Made by a program: the position numbers and the translations under genes. This document shows positions 18,691 to 27,045 of a stretch of 64,000 nucleotides of DNA, one piece after another; within the stretch, counting starts at the first letter, position 1, and every line of letters starts with the position of its first letter. The notes under the pieces were generated by a model. That model was not told where the DNA came from. It saw only the letters and a program-made list of their open reading frames with translations, and ran no database searches. The DNA comes from Acidobacteriaceae bacterium dw_441 (GTDB lineage: Bacteria > Acidobacteriota > Terriglobia > Terriglobales > Acidobacteriaceae), in assembly GCA_018449715.1 (NCBI GenBank), contig JAAVVA010000001.1, positions 1 through 64,000 of the forward strand, read 5' to 3'.

Positions 18691-18867
18691 TCAGTGCTTG
18701 ATGAGCCACATCAGCCAGCTTGCCGCGATGGTTCCGCCGACAAACAGGGCGAAGCAGAAGGCTCCGAAGCGAATCATCAGCTTTGGCTCTGAGCGCTGGG
18801 TGATTCCGAAGACAATCGAGGTGAAGAAGGAGAAGAGCAGCACGGCTCCAAAGTGCGAGATCGTCAC
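18691..18867 (-). CDS. Small membrane protein coupled to DUF6677-like gene
   Basis: A 58-residue protein starting at GTG. Two hydrophobic stretches (HFGAVLLFSFFTSIVFGI and FCFALFVGGTIAASWLMWLI) are separated by a short charged loop (TQRSEPKLMIR), suggesting a two-helix inner-membrane protein. Its GTG overlaps the TGA of the preceding gene (GTGA), and GGAAGG lies 8 nt upstream, so translation is coupled. No function is recognised. Codon use and the overlap make it a credible gene despite its size. Confidence 0.7.
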   Translation of the reverse strand: MTISHFGAVLLFSFFTSIVFGITQRSEPKLMIRFGAFCFALFVGGTIAASWLMWLIKH

Positions 18868-19280
18868 GATGCCTTCCTTCCAATCGCCAGCGAGTGCGCG
18901 TCGACCGCCGAGATGATGTTCAGCAGACCGGCCACAACGATGAACTTGGTTCCGTAGTCAGCGATGGCGACCTGCACCGAGGCCTGGCCGAGGTCGAAGA
19001 CGCGGGCGGCCACGTAGAGAAGTCCCGTGCCGAGGTCTCCGGCGAAGTTGAGCATGTCGAGCAGCTCGGCGGTGTTGGGACCGTAGACCTTGCCCTTCAG
19101 CGCCAGTCCAATGCCGAACATGGAGATGATGGAGACAAAGAGCAGCAACCCGCGGACCGGCTTCTTCAGCAGGAAGTGGCCTGCGCCGGGGATGAGCCAG
19201 CCAGCGATGAGAATCAGCGCGGGGGGAAGAGTCGTAATCTTCTGCGCGGCACGGGCCTGCGCCTGAACGTTCGTCGTCAT
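18864..19280 (-). CDS. DUF6677-like membrane protein
   Basis: A 138-residue integral membrane protein with about four hydrophobic segments: PALILIAGWLIPGAGHFLL, a second at GLLLFVSIISMFGIGLAL, then GTGLLYVAARVF and FIVVAGLLNIISAVDAHSLA. The glycine/proline pattern GWLIPGAGHFLL is typical of the DUF6677-type family seen in Acidobacteriota, a resemblance made from memory. It is the first gene of a two-gene unit. Role unknown. Confidence 0.7.
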   Translation of the reverse strand: MTTNVQAQARAAQKITTLPPALILIAGWLIPGAGHFLLKKPVRGLLLFVSIISMFGIGLALKGKVYGPNTAELLDMLNFAGDLGTGLLYVAARVFDLGQASVQVAIADYGTKFIVVAGLLNIISAVDAHSLAIGRKAS

Positions 19281-19357
19281 CTCACCTCATCATATCAGGA
19301 CGTTTGTTTTTGTCTGCGGTGAGCATCGTGAGCCGCAGAACCTTCAACCTGTGACTG

Positions 19358-20554
19358 CTATATCCGCACCAGCTCGGTCTGGATGCGGCCAGTGACTTCG
19401 GCGTGGCCGGGGCGGGTGATCATATTGATCTCGCTGCGGATGCCGAACTCGCCGGGGAAGTAGAGGCCGGGCTCGACCGAGAAGCAGGTCTTCGGAAGGA
19501 TCAGGCGCTCGTCGTGGGTTTCGAGGTTGTCGAGGTTCGTCCCGTTGCCGTGCAGGACGGGGCCGATGTTGTGGCCGGTGCGGTGCGTGAACCAGTCGGC
19601 GAAGCCTGACTGCCGGATGACCTCGCGGGCCGCGTCGTCGGCCTGCCAGCCTGCGATGGGGGTTCCTGAGGCGAAGGCCTCCTTCACGGTGGCGATGGCG
19701 GCGTCGCGGGCGTTGCGGACGACCTCGAAGACCATCTGTTCGCGTGGGGTAGGCTCGCGTCCGACGACGCCGGTCCAGGTGATGTCGTAGTAGCAGGCGT
19801 CGGGGCGGTTGACCTTGCCCCAGATGTCGATGAGGACGAAGTCTCCCTTGCGGATGGGCTTCGAGGTGGCGGGAGTGGGCTCGTAGTGGGAGTCGGCGGC
19901 GTTGGCTCCCGCGCTGACGTTGGGGCCGTGTTCCCAGACGAGCCCCTCGCGCCCCATCGCCTCGGAGAGATATTCGACGATGGCAAACTCATGTGTGCCG
20001 CCGGAGCTTACGCGCTGGGCGATCTCCTTCCACGCGGAGGCGAGGATGGAGTCGATCTTCTCCTGCGAGATGAAGTGGGTGGCGATCTGGTCGTCGGTCA
20101 GGACAGCCTCGAAGATGCTGACGAGGTTGGCGGAGGTGACGATCTCCTTGCCGAGGGAGCGGATCAGCTCGACGGTTCCGGCGTCCACCATCGAGACATA
20201 CATGATGGCGTTGCGCGGGGAGTACTGCATGGCGATCCTGGTGGCTCCGTCGAGCAGGGTGGCGAGCTGCTCCTCCAGCTCCTGCCAGGAGGAGTACTCG
20301 GCTTTGGAGCCGGGAAGAGTATCGAGGCGGCCCGACTCGATGCGGTGGACCAGCTTCTTCGGCTCGCCCTGCGCGGGGATGAAGTAGAACCAGCGGCGAG
20401 TGACGTGCACGCCTTCCCCGAGCCCGAGGATGCGGTAGGCGATGGGGTCGCGGTGGTGATGATCGTAGAAGAGCCAGCCGTCGAGCTTTTGTTCGCGAAG
20501 AGCCTGCTGGATGGCGGCGAGATCCAGTCCGGTGATGTTTTCTGCGGCCTGCAT
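19358..20554 (-). CDS. M24-family Xaa-Pro peptidase
   Basis: A 398-residue metallopeptidase of the aminopeptidase P/prolidase clan. The N-terminal creatinase-like domain (YDHHHRDPIAYRILGL) is followed by the pita-bread catalytic domain with the two aspartates (LIDIWGK, YYDITW), the histidine of HRTGHNIGPVLHG and the glutamates of SVEPGLYFPGEFGIRSE. The start at 20554 has GGGGAGAGTCACC upstream; an earlier in-frame start at 20596 adds 14 unconserved residues. No signal peptide, so cytoplasmic dipeptide turnover is likely. Confidence 0.9.
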   Translation of the reverse strand: MQAAENITGLDLAAIQQALREQKLDGWLFYDHHHRDPIAYRILGLGEGVHVTRRWFYFIPAQGEPKKLVHRIESGRLDTLPGSKAEYSSWQELEEQLATLLDGATRIAMQYSPRNAIMYVSMVDAGTVELIRSLGKEIVTSANLVSIFEAVLTDDQIATHFISQEKIDSILASAWKEIAQRVSSGGTHEFAIVEYLSEAMGREGLVWEHGPNVSAGANAADSHYEPTPATSKPIRKGDFVLIDIWGKVNRPDACYYDITWTGVVGREPTPREQMVFEVVRNARDAAIATVKEAFASGTPIAGWQADDAAREVIRQSGFADWFTHRTGHNIGPVLHGNGTNLDNLETHDERLILPKTCFSVEPGLYFPGEFGIRSEINMITRPGHAEVTGRIQTELVRI

Positions 20555-20643
20555 GGTGACTCTCCCCGATAAGCGTGTACAAATCTTTTGCGACAAAGAA
20601 GATGGTTCGTGGCTTCCGTCTTCAAAGCTTCGATTTTAAACGC

Positions 20644-20669
20644 AAAGGCCCGACGCCAGCCGGGCTTTT
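20644..20669. terminator. Secondary bidirectional terminator-like hairpin
   Basis: AAAGGCCCG ... CGGGCTTTT forms a short GC stem with A- and T-rich flanks between the M24 peptidase promoter region and the BON gene. It may back up the stronger terminator at 20711-20751. Confidence 0.45.
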
Positions 20670-20710
20670 CTTGCAGAGGATGTTGTCAGGGAGGTCAAGG
20701 TCTTCAGACG

Positions 20711-20751
20711 AAAAAGCCCTTCGATAGCTAGCGAGGGCGCTATCGAAGGGC
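20711..20751 (-). terminator. Rho-independent terminator of BON gene
   Basis: On the - strand, a perfect 12-bp stem (GCCCTTCGATAG with its complement) and 12-nt loop is followed by TTTTTCGTC. It lies 22 nt beyond the stop of the BON-domain gene. Confidence 0.85.
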
Positions 20752-20773
20752 GCGGGCAGGCAGCTTAGAGGCC

Positions 20774-21331
20774 CTAAGCCGCCGCCGACTGGCTGCCATT
20801 TTTTTCAAGCACCAGGAGGGCGGTGCTCTGCGGTATTCTGCTCTGCGGCCAGTAAGACGGATCGGTTTCAACGGGTTGAATCTCGATGAGGTTGCGGACC
20901 TGACGCGCTCCGACGATTGCATCGGCGGCACGTTCGGCGCTGGAGCGCTGGAAGTTCCAGCGCAGCTTGCCCTTCAGGGTGACGACGCCGTCCTGCACGG
21001 AGACCAGCGGAATCTCCTCGAGCACGCAGGAGAGGGTGCGAAGGGCGGTGGCGACGTCGGCTGCGACCTCGCGGTCGGTGCGTGCGCACTTCGGGTCGAT
21101 GTTGATGTGGTTGGCGATGGAGGTGACTCCGTAAACTGCCTTGGCGGCGTTTTCGGCCTCCATTTTTTCGAGGCGGGTTTCGACGCAGCCCGAGAGGGTA
21201 ACGGAGGCGTCCTTGACCTCGACCTCGATCTCGCGGGACTGGATGTCGGTCTGCCACATGAGCTGGCGAAGGATGTCCTCGCGAATGCGTTCGTCATGTC
21301 TTGGTTGGAGATGGTGCCGGAGTGTAGTCAT
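20774..21331 (-). CDS. BON-domain protein
   Basis: A 185-residue protein with two BON domains (about residues 12-78 and 88-155); VEVKDASVTLSGCVETRLEKMEAENAAKAVYGV and VQDGVVTLKGKLRWNFQRSSAERAADAIVGARQV (in parts) show the usual alternation of Gly and hydrophobics. BON domains bind phospholipid or envelope components, and proteins such as OsmY respond to osmotic stress. No signal peptide is seen with this start, which has GAGGAGGACATC just upstream. An earlier in-frame start at 21493 lacks conservation. Confidence 0.85.
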   Translation of the reverse strand: MTTLRHHLQPRHDERIREDILRQLMWQTDIQSREIEVEVKDASVTLSGCVETRLEKMEAENAAKAVYGVTSIANHINIDPKCARTDREVAADVATALRTLSCVLEEIPLVSVQDGVVTLKGKLRWNFQRSSAERAADAIVGARQVRNLIEIQPVETDPSYWPQSRIPQSTALLVLEKNGSQSAAA

Positions 21332-21484
21332 GATGTCCTCCTCGACGGCCGCCTTGGGTTTCAGGCCTGTTCGCTGAGTACATTTCCGCATACCGGGAGG
21401 AGAAGGGATGTGACGGGCATCACGAAGAGCTATTTTCGTTGAAAATATTGTTTGCGCGGTATGCTGACCGAAGATACGAAGCCA

Positions 21485-22242
21485 ATGAGACATTCAGCTT
21501 TCCTCGCATTCGTCGTGTGTTGCACTGTTTGGGGTTCGATGGAGGTCATTCCCGCGAAAGCCCTGGCGTCTGACATTACTGTCCCCTTTGTCGGTTGCCC
21601 ATCCGACGGCAGGTAGGGCCACTGGATACTCCAAGGGGAACTCCGCGAGGTGTTCATTTGACTGCGGAAACGGCGCAGCGTCTTGCTTACTACAAGGCAG
21701 AGCACGGGCCGGGTGTTCTTGCACCACGTGGCTGGTATTGCTTTGGGACGTATGGTTCCAGCGGAAGTTCTCTTTTCGTCAGTCCGTCTCCTCTCGATTC
21801 CGCCCTACTGCTCTCAAGCAAAGGGAAGGGATTTACTTCGCCTGTTATTCAGCTCACCTCTGAATATGGCGACACGTCTGGAAGATTTGGCGTTGCCCGT
21901 GTGATCGCGCGGGTTTTTCCGAAGTACCGAGCTTTTGTAAAGAAGGTGATCGCGGAGGGAATCGTATCCTCCACGGAATTTCCTGCGGGACCTTATCCAA
22001 AGGACAGGCTTGTCTACCGAAGTAGCGAGATTGTGGAGTATCAAACTCCCGCGCAAATGGAAGGATTGGGAACTCATTCGAGATTGTTGCCAAGTACCCT
22101 TCCCATCAGCGGTGTTGCTGTTCTTGTCGGGCAGGAACCTGATCTTCTGTTTTTGACGTCGCGTCTACCGTCGAATATGGCGGACCTCACTGCAATCATT
22201 CTTCGTCAGGTGGAAGAGGATGCACTTGGTGAAATGCCATGA
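21485..22242 (+). pseudogene. Secreted protein gene with a single frameshift
   Basis: The first frame encodes a signal-peptide-like start (MRHSAFLAFVVCCTVWGS) and ITVPFVGCPSDGR, then stops at TAG 21614-21616. The next frame, read across GACGGCAGGTAGGG, continues as QVGPLD...GVHLTAETAQRLAYYKAEHG and APRGWYCFGTYGSSG to the stop at 22242. The join VGCPSDGQVGPLD is what I recall of an uncharacterised secreted family, so one base appears to be missing near 21608-21611. Otherwise the frame is intact, which fits a recent mutation, a sequencing error, or a recoded site. An in-frame ATG at 21461 is an alternative start. Confidence 0.75.
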
Positions 22243-22287
22243 CGGCTTATTCATCATCTGTATGAATAGATCGTGTATAGGTGCTTC

Positions 22288-25182
22288 ATGCGCCTGAACT
22301 CCTTTTTTGCGGGTCGCGTGGTCCGCTCGATCTCATATTGCCTTCTTGCTGGCTCCTCGCTGGCGTTTGCCCAGATACCCGCCCAGACGAATAGTCAGGG
22401 CTTCAATGTCAGTCCGGCAAAGGATGCGGCAGAGGGCGCGACAGCCGCAGGAAAGAATGCTGCGACCTCGCAGGTGGATAGTCCGAACCGCACGGTTGGT
22501 CCGCAGAAAGACGGCTCCATCGTTGTGTCGGACAACCAGACGCTGACCCCGGCGGGAAAGATCGTCGAACTCGGTTCGCCGGTGCGCGCCAAGGCGATTG
22601 CCCTGAATCCGAACCGCGACGCGCATACAGGAGCCGTGCTGTTGATGGGCTCGGCCCAGCCGGTGGTTGTGTTCGATACGGTGAGCGGAAAGGTGCTGCA
22701 ACGCTTCATCCCCACGGATGCCTCGGGGGCCTCCCCCAAGGGAATGAGCACGGGGTCGTTTACCGGGATTACCTACTCCCCGGACGGGAAGAAGCTGCTG
22801 TTCAGCCAGGACAATAACTTTGTCGTCGTTACGAATGTCGACCGGCAGACAGGACAGCTGACTCACGAGCAGAGGGTGAGCCTGCCGGAGCCTCCCGCGG
22901 ATGGGCGTCCGTATCACAATGCGAAGTCGATCAATCCGGGTGGCATCGCCTTCTCCGAAGACAACAAGCGAGCCTACGTGGCGCTGAACGTGACAAACAC
23001 TCTGGGCGTGATCGATCTGACGGCGTCTCCGGCGAAGCTGATCGGGCAGATTCCCGTTGGTAATGTCCCGAACAGCGTTCTGATTCGCGGCAAGTACGCT
23101 TATGTGAGCAACGAGGGCGGGCGTCCGGCGACGAGCGAGGACTTCACGAACTACTCCGATGGAACGCCGATTGTGGTGGACCGGAAGGACGCCTACACGA
23201 TCACCGGCACGGTGTCGGTCGTCGATCTTGCAGCGGGCAAAGAGGTGAAGACGATTCCCGTCGGACTGCACCCGGCGGGCATGGTGATCTCCGGCTCGAA
23301 TCTTTACGTCGCCAATGCGTATAGCGATAGCCTTTCGATCATCGACCTGAACACCGATAAGGTGGTTCGGACGGTCAGCCTCAGCGTGCCGATTGCCGGA
23401 GGCGTTTTCGGGGCGGGGCCGAATGGCGTTGCCGTCACCGAGGACGGGAAGGCGTATGTCACACTGGGGCAGGCGAATGCTCTCGCCGTCGTCAACCTGC
23501 AGGGCCGCGAGGCCAGGCCGGTGATCGGCTACATTCCTACGGCGTATTTTCCGACTGCCATCGTCTACGACAGGTCGAAGAAGCAGCTTGTGGTGGCCGA
23601 TGACAAGGGACTGGGCTCGCGTGGCGTTACGAGCCTGAAGGACGGTGTGGTCGGATATAACACCCATGCCGATACCGGGGTTGTGAACCTGATTCCAGAG
23701 CCGAACGCGAGCGAACTGGCGAAGTTCAGCAAACAGGTCTTCGATAACAACCACTGGAACCTGACGATGAATATCGAGGTCGGGCAGCAGTATGTCGATC
23801 CTCACGCTGCGCCGGTCGCGGTTCCGAAGCATATCGGCGAGCCATCGCTGATCAAGTATGTCTTCCTGATCATCAAGGAGAATCGCACCTACGACCAGAT
23901 GCTGGGTGACGTGGCGTGGGGCAATGGCGCTCCGGCGCTTGCGATCTTCGCGTCGGCGGTTCCGAATCAACATGAGCTGGTGAAGCGGTTTCCGCTGCTG
24001 GACAACGTCTATGCGCCGAGCAGGCAGTCGGCGGACGGTCATCCGTGGATCGGAATGTCGGGTTCGTTCTACTCCAACGACATTCTTTCGCCGGATTGGA
24101 TTCGGTCGTATCCCGGCGGCGGTGCGGAGGACCCTTTGACGTATACGCCCAAGGGGTTTCTATGGACGGCGGCGGAGGCGAAGGGACTGACCGCGAAGCT
24201 GTACGGCGAGTGGAGCAGTGGCACGACCATCGCCAAGAGGGCAAACGGCGGCGAGTACACCTGGAGCGACTTCTACAACACATCACTGTGCAAGGAAGGG
24301 AAGGCTCCGGCTTCGAGCTGCATCGTTCCGGACGATGCGGTCAAGGTGTCATCTGCGATTCCTTCGGCTGCGAAGATCATGGACCCGCATTTTCCTCCCT
24401 TCAACCTTACGATTCCCGACCAGTACCGCGTGGACTACTGGACCAAGGATTTTGCGCAGATGGATGCGGAGAACCGGGTTCCGAACCTGACGATCCTGTG
24501 GCTTCCGGACGACCACACGGCGGGAACCAAGGATGGTCTGCCGTATCCGGCGAACTACCAGGCGGACAACGACCTTGCGCTGGGCCGCATGGTGGAGGCG
24601 ATCAGCCACAGCAAGGTCTGGGGGCAATCGGCAATCTTCGTTGAGGAAGACGATTCGCAGGCGGGAGCCGACCATGTCGATGGCCACCGCCAGCCGGTCT
24701 TTGTGATCAGTCCCTACACGGCGGCTCCGCAGGCTCCCGGGCAGGGTAAGGCGATCCATACGACCTATACGGCGGAGAACATCAACCGCACGATTGAGAA
24801 CATCCTGGGGATGCGTCCGCTGACGCAGTTCGACCTGGTGGCTTCGCCGATGTTCGACGCGTTTCAGGATACTCCGGACCTGACTCCGTTCAATCATGTG
24901 GCTGCGGTGTTGCCGCTGGACCAGGGACCGGGGCTTCCGGCAGGCAAGACCGCGGCCGCGGCTCTCACCCTGATGCAGAAAGCATGGCTCAAGGCGACGG
25001 CTGAGGTGATGAAGGGCAAGTACGACAAGGCCGATGCGGTCGATCCGAACTTCCTGAACCACGTGACCTGGTATGAGACGACTGGCTGGAACCGCCCCTA
25101 TCCGGGCGAGGACAAGGTGATGATGCCGGGACCGTTCGTCCGAGCAGCCAAAAAGTATGTCGGGGATGATGACGACGACTAA
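22288..25182 (+). CDS. Secreted YVTN beta-propeller/phosphoesterase protein
   Basis: A 964-residue exported protein. After the signal peptide (CLLAGSSLAFAQ) a beta-propeller of YVTN/YncE type spans about residues 70-470 with repeats such as VNVTNTLGVIDLT, GKEVKTIPVGLHPAGMVISG and YVANAYSDSLSIIDLNTDKVVRTV (in parts). From about 525 a phosphoesterase (PF04185-like) domain follows: FLIIKENRTYDQMLGDV, then the FVEEDDSQAGADHVDGHR metal site. Similar proteins are common in Acidobacteriota; substrate unknown. GTG 22273 is a possible alternative start, but AGGTG precedes ATG 22288. The protein ends in five aspartates. Confidence 0.88.
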   Translation: MRLNSFFAGRVVRSISYCLLAGSSLAFAQIPAQTNSQGFNVSPAKDAAEGATAAGKNAATSQVDSPNRTVGPQKDGSIVVSDNQTLTPAGKIVELGSPVRAKAIALNPNRDAHTGAVLLMGSAQPVVVFDTVSGKVLQRFIPTDASGASPKGMSTGSFTGITYSPDGKKLLFSQDNNFVVVTNVDRQTGQLTHEQRVSLPEPPADGRPYHNAKSINPGGIAFSEDNKRAYVALNVTNTLGVIDLTASPAKLIGQIPVGNVPNSVLIRGKYAYVSNEGGRPATSEDFTNYSDGTPIVVDRKDAYTITGTVSVVDLAAGKEVKTIPVGLHPAGMVISGSNLYVANAYSDSLSIIDLNTDKVVRTVSLSVPIAGGVFGAGPNGVAVTEDGKAYVTLGQANALAVVNLQGREARPVIGYIPTAYFPTAIVYDRSKKQLVVADDKGLGSRGVTSLKDGVVGYNTHADTGVVNLIPEPNASELAKFSKQVFDNNHWNLTMNIEVGQQYVDPHAAPVAVPKHIGEPSLIKYVFLIIKENRTYDQMLGDVAWGNGAPALAIFASAVPNQHELVKRFPLLDNVYAPSRQSADGHPWIGMSGSFYSNDILSPDWIRSYPGGGAEDPLTYTPKGFLWTAAEAKGLTAKLYGEWSSGTTIAKRANGGEYTWSDFYNTSLCKEGKAPASSCIVPDDAVKVSSAIPSAAKIMDPHFPPFNLTIPDQYRVDYWTKDFAQMDAENRVPNLTILWLPDDHTAGTKDGLPYPANYQADNDLALGRMVEAISHSKVWGQSAIFVEEDDSQAGADHVDGHRQPVFVISPYTAAPQAPGQGKAIHTTYTAENINRTIENILGMRPLTQFDLVASPMFDAFQDTPDLTPFNHVAAVLPLDQGPGLPAGKTAAAALTLMQKAWLKATAEVMKGKYDKADAVDPNFLNHVTWYETTGWNRPYPGEDKVMMPGPFVRAAKKYVGDDDDD

Positions 25183-25206
25183 TGCGGAGTATCGCTGAAG
25201 ACAAAG

Positions 25207-25239
25207 AACAGGCCGGGAGCGATCCCGGCCTGTTTCTTT
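25207..25239 (+). terminator. Rho-independent terminator
   Basis: AACAGGCCGGGA (25207-25218) pairs perfectly with TCCCGGCCTGTT (25223-25234) around GCGA, followed by TCTTT. It closes the phosphoesterase gene. The core GGCCGGGA/TCCCGGCC recurs in the terminator at 26996-27024. Confidence 0.85.
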
Positions 25240-25277
25240 ATGCAGAAGAGTGAGGCAGGGTTCACTACACTATCGGC

Positions 25278-26237
25278 ATGCGAAAAGTTGTGATTGTCGG
25301 GCCTCCTCCGGTGCAGGTTCTGGATGTAACGGGGCCGATGGAGGTCTTTGCGAGTGCGCCGGGGTATGAGGTGCAGCTTGCGAATCCGGGGCCAGAGAGG
25401 ACGCTGCGGACGCATCGCGGCGTTGTGCTGGGAGAGGCTACGCCTATCGCGGAGATTACAGACGCGATCGACACGCTGGTGATTGCGGGAGGGCAGGGAG
25501 CCGAGAGTGGCGGCTTCGATCCCGCGTTTATCGCGTGGGTGAGGGAGGCGGCGGGGAGGTCGCGGAGGGTCGCCTCGATCTGCACGGGGGCCTTTGTGCT
25601 GGCGGAGGCGGGGCTGCTGAACGGCAGGAGAGCGGTGACGCACTGGAGCTTCTGCGAGCGGCTGGCGAAGGAGTATCCCGAGGTGAAGGTGATGCCGGAC
25701 CCGATCTATCTGCGCGATGGAAGTATCTACACCACGGCGGGGATTACAGCCGGGATCGATCTTTCGCTGGCGCTGGTGGAGGAGGACCACGGGCATCAGG
25801 TTGCTCTGAAGATTGCGCGGCAGCTGGTGATGTTTCTGGTGAGGCCGGGTGGGCAGGCACAGTACAGCCACATGCTTTCGCACCAGGCGGGGGACTCGCA
25901 GCCGCTGCGGGAGCTGCAGGTGTGGATGCTGGAGCATCTGCGGGAGAACCTGACGGTGGAGTCGCTGGCGGAGCGCGTGGGGATGAGCGCGCGGCACTTT
26001 ACGAGGGTATGCCTGCGAGAGACGGGGATGAATCCGGGGCAGTTTGTGGACAGGATGCGGGTGGAGGCGGCGCAGCAGAGGATCGACGGCTCGGCGCATG
26101 GGTTGAAGGAGATTGCCGATGCTGTGGGGTTCCGGTCGGACGATGCGATGCGGCGCGCGTTTGTGCGCGTGCTTGGGGTTACCGCAGCGGAGTATGCGAG
26201 CCGGTTCCGGAGGCAGGAGGGCGATGTCCTGAATTGA
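25278..26237 (+). CDS. GlxA-family AraC-type transcriptional regulator
   Basis: A 319-residue regulator. The N-terminal DJ-1/PfpI-like domain (about 1-190) carries the nucleophile-elbow-like ASICTGAFVLAEAGLLNGRRAVTHW (in parts) with a Cys at the usual position. The C-terminal AraC HTH pair (about 215-310) has LTVESLAERVGMSARHFTRVC and GLKEIADAVGFRSDDAMRRAFVR. Such proteins sense small amines or other metabolites. The HD-domain gene downstream, 76 nt away on the same strand, is a likely target or partner. Confidence 0.9.
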   Translation: MRKVVIVGPPPVQVLDVTGPMEVFASAPGYEVQLANPGPERTLRTHRGVVLGEATPIAEITDAIDTLVIAGGQGAESGGFDPAFIAWVREAAGRSRRVASICTGAFVLAEAGLLNGRRAVTHWSFCERLAKEYPEVKVMPDPIYLRDGSIYTTAGITAGIDLSLALVEEDHGHQVALKIARQLVMFLVRPGGQAQYSHMLSHQAGDSQPLRELQVWMLEHLRENLTVESLAERVGMSARHFTRVCLRETGMNPGQFVDRMRVEAAQQRIDGSAHGLKEIADAVGFRSDDAMRRAFVRVLGVTAAEYASRFRRQEGDVLN

Positions 26238-26313
26238 AGGAACGATGTCGTGGCGTGGGCGGCGGGAGGCTCCTAGTGTGAGGGAGTAAGGGCTTCACAC
26301 AAGGAGAAACGAC

Positions 26314-26976
26314 ATGACCACATCGGTTCAGACGACATCGATCATTACCTCGGGGGCAGGTATTCCCGACAGCCAGCTTGCGAAAGAGATCACGGAGTTT
26401 ATTCGGGATACGGAGTCGAGCCTGCTCTTCAATCACTCCAGCCGGGTGTATTGCTTCGGCGCGCTTGCGGGCCAGAGGCGCGGGCTGAGGTTCGACGCGG
26501 AGCTGTTGTATGCAGGGGCGATGTTTCACGACATAGGGCTGGTTCCGGCGTACAGCAGCAAGGCGGATCGTTTCGAAGTCGATGGAGCCAATGCGGCGCG
26601 CAGGTTTCTGGAGCAGCGCGGGCTGGCCGTGGAGGAGATCGACCAGGTGTGGACGGCGATTGCGCTCCACACGACTCCGGGGATTCCGCAGTACATGCAT
26701 CCGGTGGTCGCGCTGGTGACGGCGGGCGTGGAGATGGATGTGCTGGGCATCGACTACGAGGGGTTCAGCGAGGAGCAGCGCGAGGCGGTTGTGGCGAAGT
26801 ATCCGAGGCCGCAGCACTTCAAGGAGGAGATACTGCAGGCCTTCTACGACGGCATACGGCACAAACCGGAGACGACCTTCGGCAACGTGAAGGCCGATGT
26901 GCTCGCGGATAAAGACCCGGCGTTTGTGAGGGGGAACTTCTGTGAGGTGATTCGCGGGTCGCAGTGGAAGGGCTGA
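26314..26976 (+). CDS. HD-domain hydrolase, cyanamide-hydratase-like
   Basis: A 220-residue HD-superfamily protein. Metal-binding landmarks are NHSSRVYCFG, MFHDIGLVPAY (HD) and ALHTTPGIPQYMHPVVALVTAGVEMD. The overall layout resembles Ddi2/cyanamide-hydratase-type HD proteins, a resemblance and not a proof of substrate. AAGGAGAAACGAC lies directly before the ATG. It probably forms a unit with the GlxA-type regulator upstream. Confidence 0.82.
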   Translation: MTTSVQTTSIITSGAGIPDSQLAKEITEFIRDTESSLLFNHSSRVYCFGALAGQRRGLRFDAELLYAGAMFHDIGLVPAYSSKADRFEVDGANAARRFLEQRGLAVEEIDQVWTAIALHTTPGIPQYMHPVVALVTAGVEMDVLGIDYEGFSEEQREAVVAKYPRPQHFKEEILQAFYDGIRHKPETTFGNVKADVLADKDPAFVRGNFCEVIRGSQWKG

Positions 26977-26995
26977 GAGAGCGAGAAGGCAAAAG

Positions 26996-27024
26996 GAAAG
27001 GCCGGGAGATGATCCCGGCCTTTC
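26996..27024. terminator. Bidirectional terminator between HD gene and infB
   Basis: GAAAGGCCGGGA (26996-27007) and its perfect complement (27013-27024) close a 5-nt loop. T-rich sequence follows on the + strand (TGGTTTTG) and on the - strand (CCTTTTGCC). It serves two convergent genes. Confidence 0.8.
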
Positions 27025-27045
27025 TGGTTTTGAGGCGATGACTGG

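Noticed and set aside
20680-20700. GTTGTCAGGGAG as a fourth copy of the ECF promoter box
   Set aside because: It differs from TTTGTCAGGGTG at the ends, lacks a GTCTTC at the right spacing, and lies behind the M24 peptidase and BON genes.
22333-24042. Long - strand open frame opposite the propeller/phosphoesterase gene
   Set aside because: Shadow of the real gene; no family resemblance.
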